From: an uncultured Prevotella sp.
GTDB taxonomy: Bacteria; Bacteroidota; Bacteroidia; Bacteroidales; Bacteroidaceae
Assembly (NCBI GenBank): GCA_905233165.1
Contig: CAJODL010000007.1
Span: 62,001 to 126,000, forward strand
DNA: 64,000 bases
Direction: 5' to 3'
The translations under genes and the position numbers were made by a program. Positions 17,764 to 26,864 of the stretch are shown one piece after another. A model generated the notes under the pieces. It was not told the DNA's origin. It saw nothing but the letters and a program-made list of their open reading frames with translations, and searched no databases. Within the stretch, counting starts at the first letter, position 1; each line of letters starts with the position of its first letter.

Positions 17764-19236
17764 ATGAACAAGTGTTTTTTTGCGGTAGATTTAGGTGCTA
17801 CCAGCGGACGTACGATTATTGGTGGAATAAACAACGGTAAGATAGAGCTGAAGGAACTTACCCGTTTCCCCAATAACCTAATTGAAATCAACGGGCATTA
17901 CTATTGGGATATTTATGCCTTGTACTTCGAAATCATAAAGGGTCTGAAAGAGGCGAAAAACCAAAATATCACCATTACCTCTATTGGTATCGACACATGG
18001 GGTGTGGACTTCGTATGTGTTGCTGACGACAATTCTATCAGCCAGCCAATAGCATATCGCGACCCTCATACCTTCGAGGCGATGGAAGATTACCTCAACA
18101 ACGTTAAGACAAGGGATCAGGTGTATAACATCACAGGCATACAGTTCCTGAACTTCAACAGTATCTTCCAGCTGCATGCTATGAAGAAGGCTGGCAATGT
18201 GGCACTGAAGAATGCAAAGAAGATTCTCTTCATCCCTGATGCTCTGAGCTATATGCTGACAGGCGAGATGGTATGCGAATATACCATCGCTTCTACAGCA
18301 CAGCTGCTCGACCCTCGCACAAAACAACTTGACCCAAGCCTGCTGGCATCAGTGGGTCTGTCACAGGATAAGTTCGGCAGAATGGTGAATCCTGGTGACT
18401 TCATCGGAAACCTGCGCCCGGAAGTGCAGAAAGAGACAGGACTGGGAGCCATTCCTGTTGTTGCTGTTGCAGGACACGACACAGCAAGTGCCGTTGCTGC
18501 TGTACCTGCTGCAAACGAGAATTTCGCATACCTCTCATCTGGCACATGGAGTCTAATGGGTATAGAGACAAAGAATGCCATCATCAATGAGGTGTCATAC
18601 GACAGAAACTTCACCAACGAGGGTGGCATAGAGGGTACTACACGATTCCTGAAGAACATCTGCGGCATGTGGATTTACGAGCGTTGCCGCAAGGAATGGA
18701 CAGATGCTCCTAAGTCGCATACAGAACTGATAGCAGAAGCTATGAAGCAACCTGCTTTCCGCAGCATCATAAATCCTGACGACCCAATGTTTGCTAATCC
18801 TGTCAGCATGGTGGATGCAATACAGGAATACTGCAAGCAGACAAACCAGTATGTGCCACAGGGATATGCTGAAATATGCAGAATAATTTTTGAGTCATTG
18901 GCTTTGAGATACCGCCAGGTGTTTGAGTATCTGAAGGAAATGGCAGAATTCCCTATCGCCGTGCTCCACATCATCGGTGGTGGTTCGCTGAATGCTTACC
19001 TGAACCAGTTTACTGCCAACTCTTGTGGCATAAAGGTATTGGCGGGTCCACAGGAGGGCACTGCTCTTGGAAATATCATGGTACAGGCAAAGTCCGCGGG
19101 CGAAGTAAAAGACCTTTGGGAAATGCGCCGAGTGATTGCTAATAGCCTTGAGCTGAAGGAGTTCACACCTACTGACAAGGAGGTATGGGATGAGGCATAT
19201 TCAAAATTTCTCGAAATTTTGAAAGTTAAGAGTTAA
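17764..19236 (+). CDS. rhaB: Rhamnulokinase (FGGY carbohydrate kinase)
   Basis: 490 residues of the FGGY kinase family: N-terminal phosphate loop DLGATSGRT, IGIDTWGVDF, YRDPHT, NSIFQL, the AGHDTASAVAAV segment and the C-terminal HIIGGGSLNAYLNQ adenosine motif. It phosphorylates L-rhamnulose to the 1-phosphate. The WGVDF/YRDP/NSIFQL set is typical of RhaB rather than fucu-, xylulo- or glycerokinases, and the aldolase downstream supports it. It is the first gene of a four-gene plus-strand operon. Its last codons (KVKS and stop) run into a 7-bp repeat array. Confidence 0.9.
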   Translation: MNKCFFAVDLGATSGRTIIGGINNGKIELKELTRFPNNLIEINGHYYWDIYALYFEIIKGLKEAKNQNITITSIGIDTWGVDFVCVADDNSISQPIAYRDPHTFEAMEDYLNNVKTRDQVYNITGIQFLNFNSIFQLHAMKKAGNVALKNAKKILFIPDALSYMLTGEMVCEYTIASTAQLLDPRTKQLDPSLLASVGLSQDKFGRMVNPGDFIGNLRPEVQKETGLGAIPVVAVAGHDTASAVAAVPAANENFAYLSSGTWSLMGIETKNAIINEVSYDRNFTNEGGIEGTTRFLKNICGMWIYERCRKEWTDAPKSHTELIAEAMKQPAFRSIINPDDPMFANPVSMVDAIQEYCKQTNQYVPQGYAEICRIIFESLALRYRQVFEYLKEMAEFPIAVLHIIGGGSLNAYLNQFTANSCGIKVLAGPQEGTALGNIMVQAKSAGEVKDLWEMRRVIANSLELKEFTPTDKEVWDEAYSKFLEILKVKS

Positions 19237-19272
19237 AAGTTAATAGATAAAAGTTAATAGATAAAAGTTAAA
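19224..19272. repeat. 7-bp repeat array across the rhaB stop codon
   Basis: Seven units alternating AGTTAAA/AGTTAAT/AGATAAA. It contains the last codons and stop of rhaB (19236) and fills most of the spacer before the isomerase gene. Confidence 0.85.
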
Positions 19273-19305
19273 ATCGTATTTTCTAAACTAAATAATTGAT
19301 CAATT

Positions 19306-20736
19306 ATGGCTAAACCATTAGTAGAAACCAAAGCAAGGGTGGGTGTCTTCAGTATTGCTCTGCAGGCATACCTGCCACAGTTCCCACAATTAGTACCAGA
19401 GTTTGAGGCTCAGTATGCTGCTTTCAAAAAGACTTTACCTGACAGTATCGAGATTATCGACGGCGGTATGGTAACGACAAAGGAGCAGTCAATGGCTGCC
19501 GGAGACAAGTTCCGTGCTGCTGATGTTGACCTTGTAATACTGCAGATGCTGACATACTGCACATCGTACAACATGCTGCCTGCAGTTCGCGACCTCGACG
19601 TTCCAGTTGTCATCGTCAATGTACAGAAGAAACTGGCTCCTGATTATGCAAAGACAGATATCCCAACATGGTTGGGCGAGTTGTATGCTTGTGGCGCCAT
19701 CGGCGAGATGGTAGCTGACCTGAATCGTGCAGGCAAGCGTTCTGCTGTCATCACAGGTGTTGTAGAAGGTGGTGACCCAGAGGTGCAGGCAGAGATAGAA
19801 GACTGGTGTCGTGCTGCACAGGTGCGCCGTCGCTTCCGCGATACCAATATCGCACAGATCGGTCGCCCATATCCTGGCATGATGGACCTCTATATCGACG
19901 AGACAAACCTCTACCATCGTATGTTTGTATATACCAAGCAGTTTGACTGGGAGAAGATGTGGGCTATTGCTGACAACATCACTGACGAAGCTGCTATCAA
20001 AGCAAAGGCGCAGGATATCCTCGACACCTTCGACATCGAGGGTGGCGGCACCATCGAGAAGGTATGGGATATGGCAAAGTATGTTGTTGCCTTCGAACAG
20101 TGGGTAAAAGACGAGAAGTTGGGACTCATCGCAAGCCACTACGATGGCTTTGCACAAGGTGTAGCAGGAAAACTCGACTCTATGCTGATACCAGCCTTCT
20201 CAATGCTTATCAAGCAGCACACAGCATGTGCCGTAGAGGGTGACATGAAGGTGGCTATGGCGATGTCTATACTGAAGACAATCTCTGGCACAGGAACACT
20301 GGCTGAGATGTATTCTATCGACTTCCCTAAGGACATCTGCATCATCGGTCACTCTGGTTCTGGCGACTTCGACATCTCACAGGCAAAGAAGCCTACAATG
20401 AAGATTGTGCCTGTATTCCACGGAAAGAGCGGTGGCGGTTACCTGACACAGTTCTATCCTCCTACAGGTCCTGTGACATATCTCGCTATCACACAGGATA
20501 AGAACGGTGTCTTCAAGTTTGTCGCTGCTGAGGGTGTTAACGAGGAAGGTCCTATCTTCACATTCGGTGATACAAATATGCGTACCAAGTTCTCTCTGCC
20601 TTGCCGCGAATTTGTGAACAAGTGGAGCGAGGCTGGTCCTACACACCACATGGCTGCTGCCGTAGGTCGTCATATCGACACTATACTGAAGGTTGCCAAG
20701 ATTTTCAATATTGAGTGCGACGTTATTTGCAGATAA
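19306..20736 (+). CDS. Sugar isomerase of the L-fucose/L-arabinose isomerase fold, probable rhamnose isomerase
   Basis: 476 residues. It is not the canonical TIM-barrel RhaA or its RhaI variant. The alternating alpha/beta N-terminal layout, the CAVEGDMKVAMAM segment (candidate metal-ligand Glu), the GTLAEMYSIDF segment, the HSGSGDFDI stretch and a C-terminal THHMAAAVGRH (candidate ligand His) resemble the FucI/AraA superfamily. The place between rhamnulokinase and rhamnulose-1-phosphate aldolase suggests it converts L-rhamnose to L-rhamnulose. That is inference from context; fucose or another deoxy sugar remains possible. Codon usage is strongly biased, as for a well-expressed enzyme. Confidence 0.75.
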   Translation: MAKPLVETKARVGVFSIALQAYLPQFPQLVPEFEAQYAAFKKTLPDSIEIIDGGMVTTKEQSMAAGDKFRAADVDLVILQMLTYCTSYNMLPAVRDLDVPVVIVNVQKKLAPDYAKTDIPTWLGELYACGAIGEMVADLNRAGKRSAVITGVVEGGDPEVQAEIEDWCRAAQVRRRFRDTNIAQIGRPYPGMMDLYIDETNLYHRMFVYTKQFDWEKMWAIADNITDEAAIKAKAQDILDTFDIEGGGTIEKVWDMAKYVVAFEQWVKDEKLGLIASHYDGFAQGVAGKLDSMLIPAFSMLIKQHTACAVEGDMKVAMAMSILKTISGTGTLAEMYSIDFPKDICIIGHSGSGDFDISQAKKPTMKIVPVFHGKSGGGYLTQFYPPTGPVTYLAITQDKNGVFKFVAAEGVNEEGPIFTFGDTNMRTKFSLPCREFVNKWSEAGPTHHMAAAVGRHIDTILKVAKIFNIECDVICR

Positions 20737-20754
20737 TGCATAATTCATAATTGA
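20734..20754. repeat. Short 7-bp repeat array between isomerase and permease genes
   Basis: Three units TAATGCA, TAATTCA, TAATTGA. The first contains the isomerase stop codon. Confidence 0.6.
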
Positions 20755-20759
20755 CAGTT

Positions 20760-22091
20760 ATGGCAAAAAGTAGTTTAAAGAGTACCCTTGCGGTATCTCT
20801 CAATAATTATCTGGATGCCGGCGCTATCGTTGCCGGCTCCAGCGGTATAACACTATGGCAGAACTATCTCGGTTTGTCAGAGATGCATCTTGGATGGCTC
20901 AACGCCTTGAGTGCAAATGCCCTTGGTGCTGCCATCGGTGCTATCATTGGTGGATTCCTGGCTGACAAGTTCGGCCGTAAGTTTATCTTTACCTACAATC
21001 TGTTGGTATATATGCTGGGTGTACTGATAGTGATGTTCTCTGTCAGTTTCCCAATGTTGCTGTGTGGATTCCTCATCACAGGTATCTCTGTAGGTATCGG
21101 CGTTCCTGCTTCTTGGACCTATATCTCTGAATCATCGGAGGTAAACAACCGTGGACGAAACATCTGCATCTCGCAGATGTCATGGGGACTGGGTCCTATG
21201 TTCATACTGTTCTTCGGAATGTTGCTGGCACCAGGCGGCATGCTGTATGCTCCTGTAGAATCTCTTGCTCACGCCATTTTAGGTGCTGATGCAGCACAGG
21301 CAGCGGCAGAGGTATTCAGTTCTCGTGTAGTTTTCTTCACGCTGTTTGTAGTAGCATTCATAGCATGGAACCTGCAGCGCCAGCTGGAGGAGAGTGCAGA
21401 GTTCACGGCACAGAAAGCAGAAAAGAAGAACAGCAGTATCGTGGACAATATCAAGTTGCTGTTCACCAACGGCATTGCAGTAAAGACTGTTTGCTTCCTG
21501 GCTGCCATATACCTCACATGGAACCTGGTTGCTTCGGTAATGGGATTCTTCATGCCTCATATCTACGAAACTGCAGGCGGTCTGTCTAACGAGGATGCCA
21601 ATATGCTGAGTTGCGTAAGTTGGATATTTGTTGTTGTGACAACATTCATTATTTCCTTCTTCGTGGACAAGGTAGCTCATCGTTTCTTCTATGTATTCGG
21701 ACTGGCAGCAGCCCTGACAGCATGGATACTGATTATCGGTGGCGGCGTCACAACCATCAGCGGCATCTGGCTCTTCACCATTCTGTGGGGTATCAACAAT
21801 GGTAGCTCCGTGCAGGTGTTCTATGCCCTATGGGGTTCAGAGCTGTTCCCTGCAAAATTCCGTGCCGGTGCCCAGGGACTGATGTTCTTCATCGTTCGTG
21901 GTCTCTCTGCAGCATGGGGCCTCGTCTTTACATATATATATGGTGACAATGGCGAAGGCTTCACCACAGCCGCATTCTGTATGGTAGCCCTGCTGGCTGT
22001 CTCGCTGATAGTAGGTTTGATTGGTATGCCAAATACCAGAGGCAAGTCTCTCGAGGAGATTACCAAGGAACGTTACGGGGAAAATTATTAA
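20760..22091 (+). CDS. Sugar-porter family MFS transporter (probable rhamnose permease)
   Basis: About 443 residues with 12 predicted membrane segments. The loop 2-3 motif GGFLADKFGRK and the central region match the major facilitator sugar-porter class; the C-terminal tail NTRGKSLEEI is typical of that class (PETKG-like). It should import the operon's sugar across the inner membrane with protons. The ATG at 20760 is preferred over an in-frame TTG 9 nt upstream that lies next to a repeat. It lies between the isomerase and aldolase genes, so rhamnose is the likely substrate. Confidence 0.85.
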   Translation: MAKSSLKSTLAVSLNNYLDAGAIVAGSSGITLWQNYLGLSEMHLGWLNALSANALGAAIGAIIGGFLADKFGRKFIFTYNLLVYMLGVLIVMFSVSFPMLLCGFLITGISVGIGVPASWTYISESSEVNNRGRNICISQMSWGLGPMFILFFGMLLAPGGMLYAPVESLAHAILGADAAQAAAEVFSSRVVFFTLFVVAFIAWNLQRQLEESAEFTAQKAEKKNSSIVDNIKLLFTNGIAVKTVCFLAAIYLTWNLVASVMGFFMPHIYETAGGLSNEDANMLSCVSWIFVVVTTFIISFFVDKVAHRFFYVFGLAAALTAWILIIGGGVTTISGIWLFTILWGINNGSSVQVFYALWGSELFPAKFRAGAQGLMFFIVRGLSAAWGLVFTYIYGDNGEGFTTAAFCMVALLAVSLIVGLIGMPNTRGKSLEEITKERYGENY

Positions 22092-22140
22092 GAGGTTAAT
22101 GGTTATAACGTAATAAAGACATAACGTAATAAAGAAACAA
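22092..22140. repeat. Direct repeat in the permease-aldolase spacer
   Basis: A 16-bp unit (ATAACGTAATAAAGAC) occurs twice in tandem with one change near the end. It fills the spacer before the aldolase gene. Confidence 0.7.
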
Positions 22141-22152
22141 TAAAACAACAAT

Positions 22153-22974
22153 ATGAAAAGTATATTAGAAGGCCGCGAGGGATTGAAAGCGGTAGTATAT
22201 CAGATTGCCGAGGTAACAGGTTACCTGTGGCAGAAAGGTTGGGCTGAACGTAATGGTGGTAACATCACCGTTAACGTCACCGAGTTTATGGACGATGAGT
22301 GCAAGGCTATGCCAGCAATTGCTCCTGTGAAGCAGATTGGTATGGTGCTGCCACACCTGAAGGGTAAGTATTTCTACTGCAAAGGTACGGGCAAGCGCAT
22401 GCGTGACCTCGCTAAGGAACCAATGCAGAACGGTTCTATCGTTCGCATCTGCGACGACTGCGCCAGCTATGAGATTATTGCTGACGAACCAGTTGCTCCT
22501 ACCAGCGAACTGCCAACACACCTGGCTCTGCAGAACTACCTGTTAGAGACAGGCTCTTGCTATAAGGCAACTCTGCACACCCACCCTATCGAACTCGTTG
22601 CTATGAGTCACATCAAGCGTTTCCTGAAGGGTGACGAGATGACAAAGGTACTGTGGTCAATGATTCCTGAGACACTCGCTTTCGCACCACTCGGCATAGG
22701 CATCATTCCTTACGACCTGCCTTCTTCCGTAGAACTTGCCAAGGCTACTCTCGAGGGCATCAAGAAGCACGATGTAGTCATGTGGGAGAAGCACGGCACA
22801 GTTGCCGTAGGACAGGACATTATGGATGCCTTCGACCAGACAGACGTACTCTGTAAGGCAGCAAACATCTATATGTGTGCGAAGGCAATGGGCTCAGAGC
22901 CAGACGGCATGACAGACGCACAGATGAAGGAAGTGCAGAATGTCTTCAACCTGCCAAAGACTCGTCCTTGCTAA
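22153..22974 (+). CDS. rhaD: Rhamnulose-1-phosphate aldolase
   Basis: 273 residues of the class II (zinc) aldolase family. Zinc ligands are seen in LHTHP and in the C-terminal WEKHGTVAVG; WAERNGGNIT forms the phosphate-binding region. It splits L-rhamnulose 1-phosphate to dihydroxyacetone phosphate and L-lactaldehyde. It is the last gene of the operon and is followed by a strong terminator at 23003-23036. Confidence 0.92.
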   Translation: MKSILEGREGLKAVVYQIAEVTGYLWQKGWAERNGGNITVNVTEFMDDECKAMPAIAPVKQIGMVLPHLKGKYFYCKGTGKRMRDLAKEPMQNGSIVRICDDCASYEIIADEPVAPTSELPTHLALQNYLLETGSCYKATLHTHPIELVAMSHIKRFLKGDEMTKVLWSMIPETLAFAPLGIGIIPYDLPSSVELAKATLEGIKKHDVVMWEKHGTVAVGQDIMDAFDQTDVLCKAANIYMCAKAMGSEPDGMTDAQMKEVQNVFNLPKTRPC

Positions 22975-23002
22975 TCTTTAGAGGCAAGAATTTAATACAA
23001 TG

Positions 23003-23036
23003 GCGCAAGATGCAACCAAGCATCCTGCGCTTTTTT
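23003..23036 (+). terminator. Intrinsic terminator of the rhamnose operon
   Basis: Eleven-nt arms (23003-23013 and 23020-23030) with one mismatch around AACCAA, followed by six T residues. It stands 28 nt after the rhaD stop. Confidence 0.9.
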
Positions 23037-23146
23037 CGTTGACCATCAGAAATTATAGTTGTATATTATTTCGATTTTGTCCCCTCGCAGCGGTGGAAGA
23101 CTTTCTAACGTTTGATTTTGTCTATGCTCAGACAGAGCCGTGATGG

Positions 23147-24391
23147 TTATTCCAGCCCGTTTATCCAATCTGCGATGTCGCTGAGCACTTCCGGTGCAAT
23201 GGTTTCCTCTATCTGCCGGTACTCCCTGGGCTGCCCCGTGACGCTATGCTGGAAAAGGTGGTTCAGTCCCGGATATTCTTTCGTAAGGTTGTTCTTCGAC
23301 TTTGGCAACAAGCGCTCTATGGCTGTAAGATTGAGCGAGGAAATGACCTGCCAGTCGCGGTCGCCATTGAGGGCGAAGACGGGGCAGCGCGTGGCTACGA
23401 TGTTGGCAGATGGGTCGTAGTCGAGAAACCATTGAGCCCAACGAATCTTCTGGGCTTGCGCTTCTTTACGAATCTGTTCAACCGTCACAGTGCCTGACAA
23501 TCCCGACATCTCTAAAAAACGGTTTCTCTGGGAAGCGATAAGCGTGTCGCCCTTCACACCAGTACCTGCTAATGAGACGAGAAAGTCGGTCTTCTCCTGT
23601 GCGCCAAGCAAGAAGCCGATAAGTCCGCCCTCGCTGTGACCGATGATGCCTACCTTGGCGAAGGCATTGCGCCCACGCAGATATTCCAGCCCAGCGGCAG
23701 CGTCACGGGCGAAGTCTTCACTCGTGGCGTTTCTCAAATCACCGCCCTTGGAGGCTCCAGTGGCGCGGTCGTCGTAGCGCAACGAGGCAATGCCATGACG
23801 TGCCAGATAATCGGCAATAACGAGAAATGGCTTGTGGTCGTAGATTTCCTCGTCGCGGTTCTCCTGACCGCTGCCCGAAACGAAGAGTACGACAAGAGGC
23901 TTCTTCTTCAACGTGGGATTATAGCCGACTGGCCACATCAGCGTTCCGGCAAGCGTGGCGTTGTCCTGTTCGTTGCGGAATGTCACTTCCTCGGTTTTGT
24001 ATGGGAACGGCGGTTGCGGGTTCTGCGGACGTTTCAGCTCTTCCACGCCTTTCGTCAGTACCAGCGGGAACGACTTGCCCATTTGCTTGAACGTGCCCAC
24101 AATTTTGCCATCCTTCAGTCGTCCGCTGTATGCAGCGCCTATGCTTCTAACACTCACTACCAGCGAGTCGTACGACAGAAAATCATTCGTGCACGGCATG
24201 CCATTAACACTCTGGTCAGGGCTGTCCATTGTCACTTTCACACGGCCGTCAACTTGCTTCAAGTGGAGCACTATCGTCAGCTTCGTGACACCTAAGTCAA
24301 GCTTACCCGTCCACGAACCGATTAGGTCAACTTGCGCCTCTGCTGCCAGGGAAAACATGGCGAGGATAAGCGACAGAATATTTTTCCTCAT
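23147..24391 (-). CDS. Secreted alpha/beta hydrolase with N-terminal beta domain
   Basis: 414 residues. A signal peptide (ending AAEAQ) leads to a ~100-residue beta-rich domain with a GSWTGKLDLG opening. The alpha/beta-hydrolase fold follows: nucleophile Ser in GHSEGG (about residue 248), acid Asp in NGDRDWQV, and His in GLNHLFQ. Such proteins are annotated as dienelactone-hydrolase-like or serine aminopeptidase S33-type esterases; substrate is unknown, probably an ester in the periplasm. It is convergent with the rhamnose operon. A 17-bp palindrome lies just upstream at 24425-24441. Confidence 0.82.
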   Translation of the reverse strand: MRKNILSLILAMFSLAAEAQVDLIGSWTGKLDLGVTKLTIVLHLKQVDGRVKVTMDSPDQSVNGMPCTNDFLSYDSLVVSVRSIGAAYSGRLKDGKIVGTFKQMGKSFPLVLTKGVEELKRPQNPQPPFPYKTEEVTFRNEQDNATLAGTLMWPVGYNPTLKKKPLVVLFVSGSGQENRDEEIYDHKPFLVIADYLARHGIASLRYDDRATGASKGGDLRNATSEDFARDAAAGLEYLRGRNAFAKVGIIGHSEGGLIGFLLGAQEKTDFLVSLAGTGVKGDTLIASQRNRFLEMSGLSGTVTVEQIRKEAQAQKIRWAQWFLDYDPSANIVATRCPVFALNGDRDWQVISSLNLTAIERLLPKSKNNLTKEYPGLNHLFQHSVTGQPREYRQIEETIAPEVLSDIADWINGLE

Positions 24392-24424
24392 ATCGCTATT
24401 GTTTTGGGAATGGTGTTTATCGAA

Positions 24425-24441
24425 TATAAGAAATTCTTATA
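24425..24441. promoter_or_regulatory. 17-bp palindrome upstream of the alpha/beta hydrolase gene
   Basis: TATAAGAA-A-TTCTTATA, a perfect inverted repeat with one central base. It sits 34 nt upstream of the hydrolase start, between that gene and the GH43 stop. It could be an operator; no T-run supports a terminator. Confidence 0.35.
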
Positions 24442-24451
24442 CTACCATCAA

Positions 24452-25507
24452 TCAGTTTGTCGGAACAACGGGGATGATGTTTCCGTCTTTGTCGAACTTC
24501 ATGACATCGATGCACACCTCTCTATGCGTACCAGGAACACCGTTGCCTGCATTTACGAATTGTGGATTGATGCGATGATATACTATGCGCCAGTCGTCAC
24601 CATAAGACACCTTATTGCCCTTCTTGCCCTTCTTAAACTTTGATGGCAGGAGGATAACAGAGTTGTGTGCTGTACCGTATATCTTCTGGTCAGGAACCTG
24701 AGAGATTACCATATAGTGGTTTTCGTCGATATTGATTGGTCCCAATGGAGAAGTGCTTGTTCCATAGCAGACATGATAGTTTGGAGAACCGGTATCGTCA
24801 ACAGACCACATGAAGTAGTATTTTCCCTGGCGATAGAAGACATACGCGCCCTCTCTGTATGCCCAGGTCTTAAGGCTGCCGCCTTTTGGCGTGAGATTAA
24901 CCTTTGTCTCGGGCTTGATACTTACCATATCGTCATTGAGTTCTGCACCAGCCATAAAGCCATTACCCCAATAGAGGTAATACTTACCAGAAACAGGGTC
25001 TTGGAACACATCGACGTCAATAGCCTGTCCACCGACACCTTCAGGACGGTCAGCATCTGTAATGATAGGATTATCGAGAGCCTTGAAAGGTCCGACAGGG
25101 TTATCGCTGATGGCACAGCTTATCTCCTTGCGGTTTGACTTCGGATTATGGGCAGAGAAATAGAAGTAATACTGATATTTCACACTCTTATCTGCTGCAA
25201 CAGTCTTGCGTTCTATGATGCAAGGAGCCCACGCATTGCCAGTAGCCCAAGGCACCTGACTGCTCTTAGCATCGAGCATCACGCCTTCGTCTTTCCAAGT
25301 CTTCAGGTCTTCGGAAGAAAATACGCTAAAAGTCCATCCACCCCAGCCTGGCAGACCGTCGGTAGTGCTATAGATATAATACTTTCCTGTCTGTTCAGCA
25401 AACAGAACTTCTGGATCTGCATGAAAACCCGGCAAGACAGGATTGCCAGCATATAGGCTTAATGTCGCCAAAGCAGAAAAAAGAGTTGCAAATAATCGGT
25501 TATGCAT
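24452..25507 (-). CDS. Glycoside hydrolase family 43 enzyme
   Basis: 351 residues with a signal peptide (SLYAG) and a five-bladed propeller layout. The catalytic base is likely the Asp in GFHADPEV, the pKa-modulating Asp lies in AIDVDVFQD, and the acid is the Glu in AYREGAYVF, all in GH43 order. It should cleave alpha-L-arabinofuranosyl or beta-xylosyl linkages on plant polysaccharides in the periplasm or outside. No SusC/SusD pair or other PUL component lies near, so it stands alone. It lies 32 bp after the S4-domain gene in the same orientation and could be read from that operon. A short repeat (25512-25532) fills the spacer. Confidence 0.85.
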   Translation of the reverse strand: MHNRLFATLFSALATLSLYAGNPVLPGFHADPEVLFAEQTGKYYIYSTTDGLPGWGGWTFSVFSSEDLKTWKDEGVMLDAKSSQVPWATGNAWAPCIIERKTVAADKSVKYQYYFYFSAHNPKSNRKEISCAISDNPVGPFKALDNPIITDADRPEGVGGQAIDVDVFQDPVSGKYYLYWGNGFMAGAELNDDMVSIKPETKVNLTPKGGSLKTWAYREGAYVFYRQGKYYFMWSVDDTGSPNYHVCYGTSTSPLGPINIDENHYMVISQVPDQKIYGTAHNSVILLPSKFKKGKKGNKVSYGDDWRIVYHRINPQFVNAGNGVPGTHREVCIDVMKFDKDGNIIPVVPTN

Positions 25508-25511
25508 AATA

Positions 25512-25532
25512 TAAAGGTTTAAGGTTTAATGG
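25512..25532. repeat. Short 7-bp repeat array upstream of GH43
   Basis: Three units of TAAAGGT/TTAAGGT/TTAATGG between the S4-domain and GH43 genes. Confidence 0.5.
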
Positions 25533-25539
25533 TCAATAC

Positions 25540-25986
25540 TCATTCCTCATCGTCAAACATTTCGTCGTCATCATCATCCCAGCCAAACATTGCGGGGTCA
25601 ACAAAGGCATCGAGAGCTCTGCGGTCTTTCTTTGTAGGACGTCCTGTGCCGCGTGCTCTGTCTATGAAGCCACTGATGCGTGACATCTCAAGGAGTTCAT
25701 ACTGCTTAGGGTCTGTGACATTCTCATATACCTCGCTGATGAGCTTCGCCCCTACCCTCGTCTCAATAGCGTTGAGAATCTTGAAGGAATAGGTAATGGG
25801 AGGTTTCTTGACAGAAACCACCTCTCCCACCTTAACAGTCCTTGCAGGTTTGAGAGTCTGTCCATCAACAGTAACCCTGCCATTCTTACAAGCGTCAGCA
25901 GCGACGGTGCGGGTCTTGAATATGCGGGCAGCCCACAACCACTTATCGAGGCGGGCTGTCTCCTGATATTTCAGGCTAACTGCCAT
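25540..25986 (-). CDS. S4 RNA-binding protein (Hsp15 type)
   Basis: 148 residues. The N-terminal S4 domain is clear: [31 protein letters not shown] sequence with the [20 protein letters not shown] continuation. A C-terminal extension ends in a run of acidic residues ([13 protein letters not shown]). The Hsp15 (HslR) family binds stalled 50S-nascent chain-tRNA complexes; that role is inferred from family. It overlaps queF by 11 nt and is the last clear member of the nusB operon. Confidence 0.88.
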   Translation of the reverse strand: MAVSLKYQETARLDKWLWAARIFKTRTVAADACKNGRVTVDGQTLKPARTVKVGEVVSVKKPPITYSFKILNAIETRVGAKLISEVYENVTDPKQYELLEMSRISGFIDRARGTGRPTKKDRRALDAFVDPAMFGWDDDDDEMFDDEE

Positions 25987-26443
25987 AAGTCCTATTCTTT
26001 AATCTCTCCCAAGCCAGCTCCTCATATTTCGTACCTGGGCGACCATAGTTGGCAAAAGGATAGATGCTTATGCCGCCACGAGGAACAAAGAGTCCCAAGA
26101 CCTCTATATATTTTGGGTCCATGAGTTTTATGAGGTCCTTCATGATAATGTTCACGCAGTCCTCATGGAAGTCACCGTGATTTCTGAACGAGAAGAGATA
26201 CAGCTTCAAGCTCTTGCTCTCCACCATCTTCTTGTCAGGCATATACATTATCTTTATCTCTGCAAAGTCAGGCTGTCCCGTAATAGGACACAAAGACGTA
26301 AACTCTGAGCAGTTAAACTGTACCCAGTAGTCATTGTCGGGATGCAGGTTGTCGAAAGTCTCAAGTACATCAGGATTATAATCCATCATGTACTCGGTCT
26401 TTCTTCCCAAGGCTTTAAGGCCACTATTCTTCCTGTCTGTCAT
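25976..26443 (-). CDS. queF: NADPH-dependent 7-cyano-7-deazaguanine reductase QueF
   Basis: 155 residues of the short QueF (YkvM) type. It reduces preQ0 to preQ1 in queuosine tRNA-modification synthesis. The nucleophile Cys lies in [13 protein letters not shown], followed by [17 protein letters not shown] with conserved His and Glu, and by [14 protein letters not shown]. The start at 26443 ([10 protein letters not shown]) aligns with family members better than the ATG at 26458. It overlaps the DUF5606 gene by 20 nt and the S4 gene by 11 nt. Confidence 0.93.
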   Translation of the reverse strand: MTDRKNSGLKALGRKTEYMMDYNPDVLETFDNLHPDNDYWVQFNCSEFTSLCPITGQPDFAEIKIMYMPDKKMVESKSLKLYLFSFRNHGDFHEDCVNIIMKDLIKLMDPKYIEVLGLFVPRGGISIYPFANYGRPGTKYEELAWERLKNRTYGS

Positions 26444-26864
26444 CGATATTATCTCCATTGGTTGGTTTCATTATCTCCTCGAAGTTGGTAACGCCAGCCT
26501 CAACGAGGATATTGTACCACTGCAGCAGTTTCTTAATATCAGAAGCATGCACACGCTCTCTGTCGAAGTTTGGCAGGAACTTTGCCATATACTCCTGCAG
26601 TTCTGCACCGCTGGCTTTCTTATAGTCGAGGGAAGACTTCTTGCCACCTTCCATATCACGAAGGGCGCAAAGGATTTCTCCCAGAGGTTTGTCATCCTCT
26701 TCTGTGTACATACAGATGTCTGCAAGAGACGTAACGCGGTCTGTTACGAAAGCAGGAATACGCTTATGGTCAATGAGGCCCTCTACGATAAGGTTACCCT
26801 TTGCACGTGATACAAGTTCATATAATCCAGGTTTTCCTGAGATAGCTAAAATAGTCTTTGCCAT
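26424..26864 (-). CDS. DUF5606-like protein
   Basis: 146 residues, cytoplasmic, resembling the Bacteroidota family DUF5606 (from memory). It opens [28 protein letters not shown] and contains a conserved SLADICMYT segment followed by a helical half ([19 protein letters not shown]). Function is unknown; it may be a nucleic-acid-associated fold (inference). It overlaps coaE by 19 nt and queF by 20 nt in the nusB operon. Confidence 0.8.
   Translation of the reverse strand: MAKTILAISGKPGLYELVSRAKGNLIVEGLIDHKRIPAFVTDRVTSLADICMYTEEDDKPLGEILCALRDMEGGKKSSLDYKKASGAELQEYMAKFLPNFDRERVHASDIKKLLQWYNILVEAGVTNFEEIMKPTNGDNIDDRQEE

Noticed and set aside
17764..19236. Fuculokinase or xylulokinase instead of rhamnulokinase
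   Set aside because: WGVDF, YRDPHT and NSIFQL are RhaB-like, and the aldolase downstream is RhaD-like.
19489..20157. Open frame of 222 codons opposite the isomerase gene
   Set aside because: Antisense shadow; the plus-strand frame has clear family motifs.
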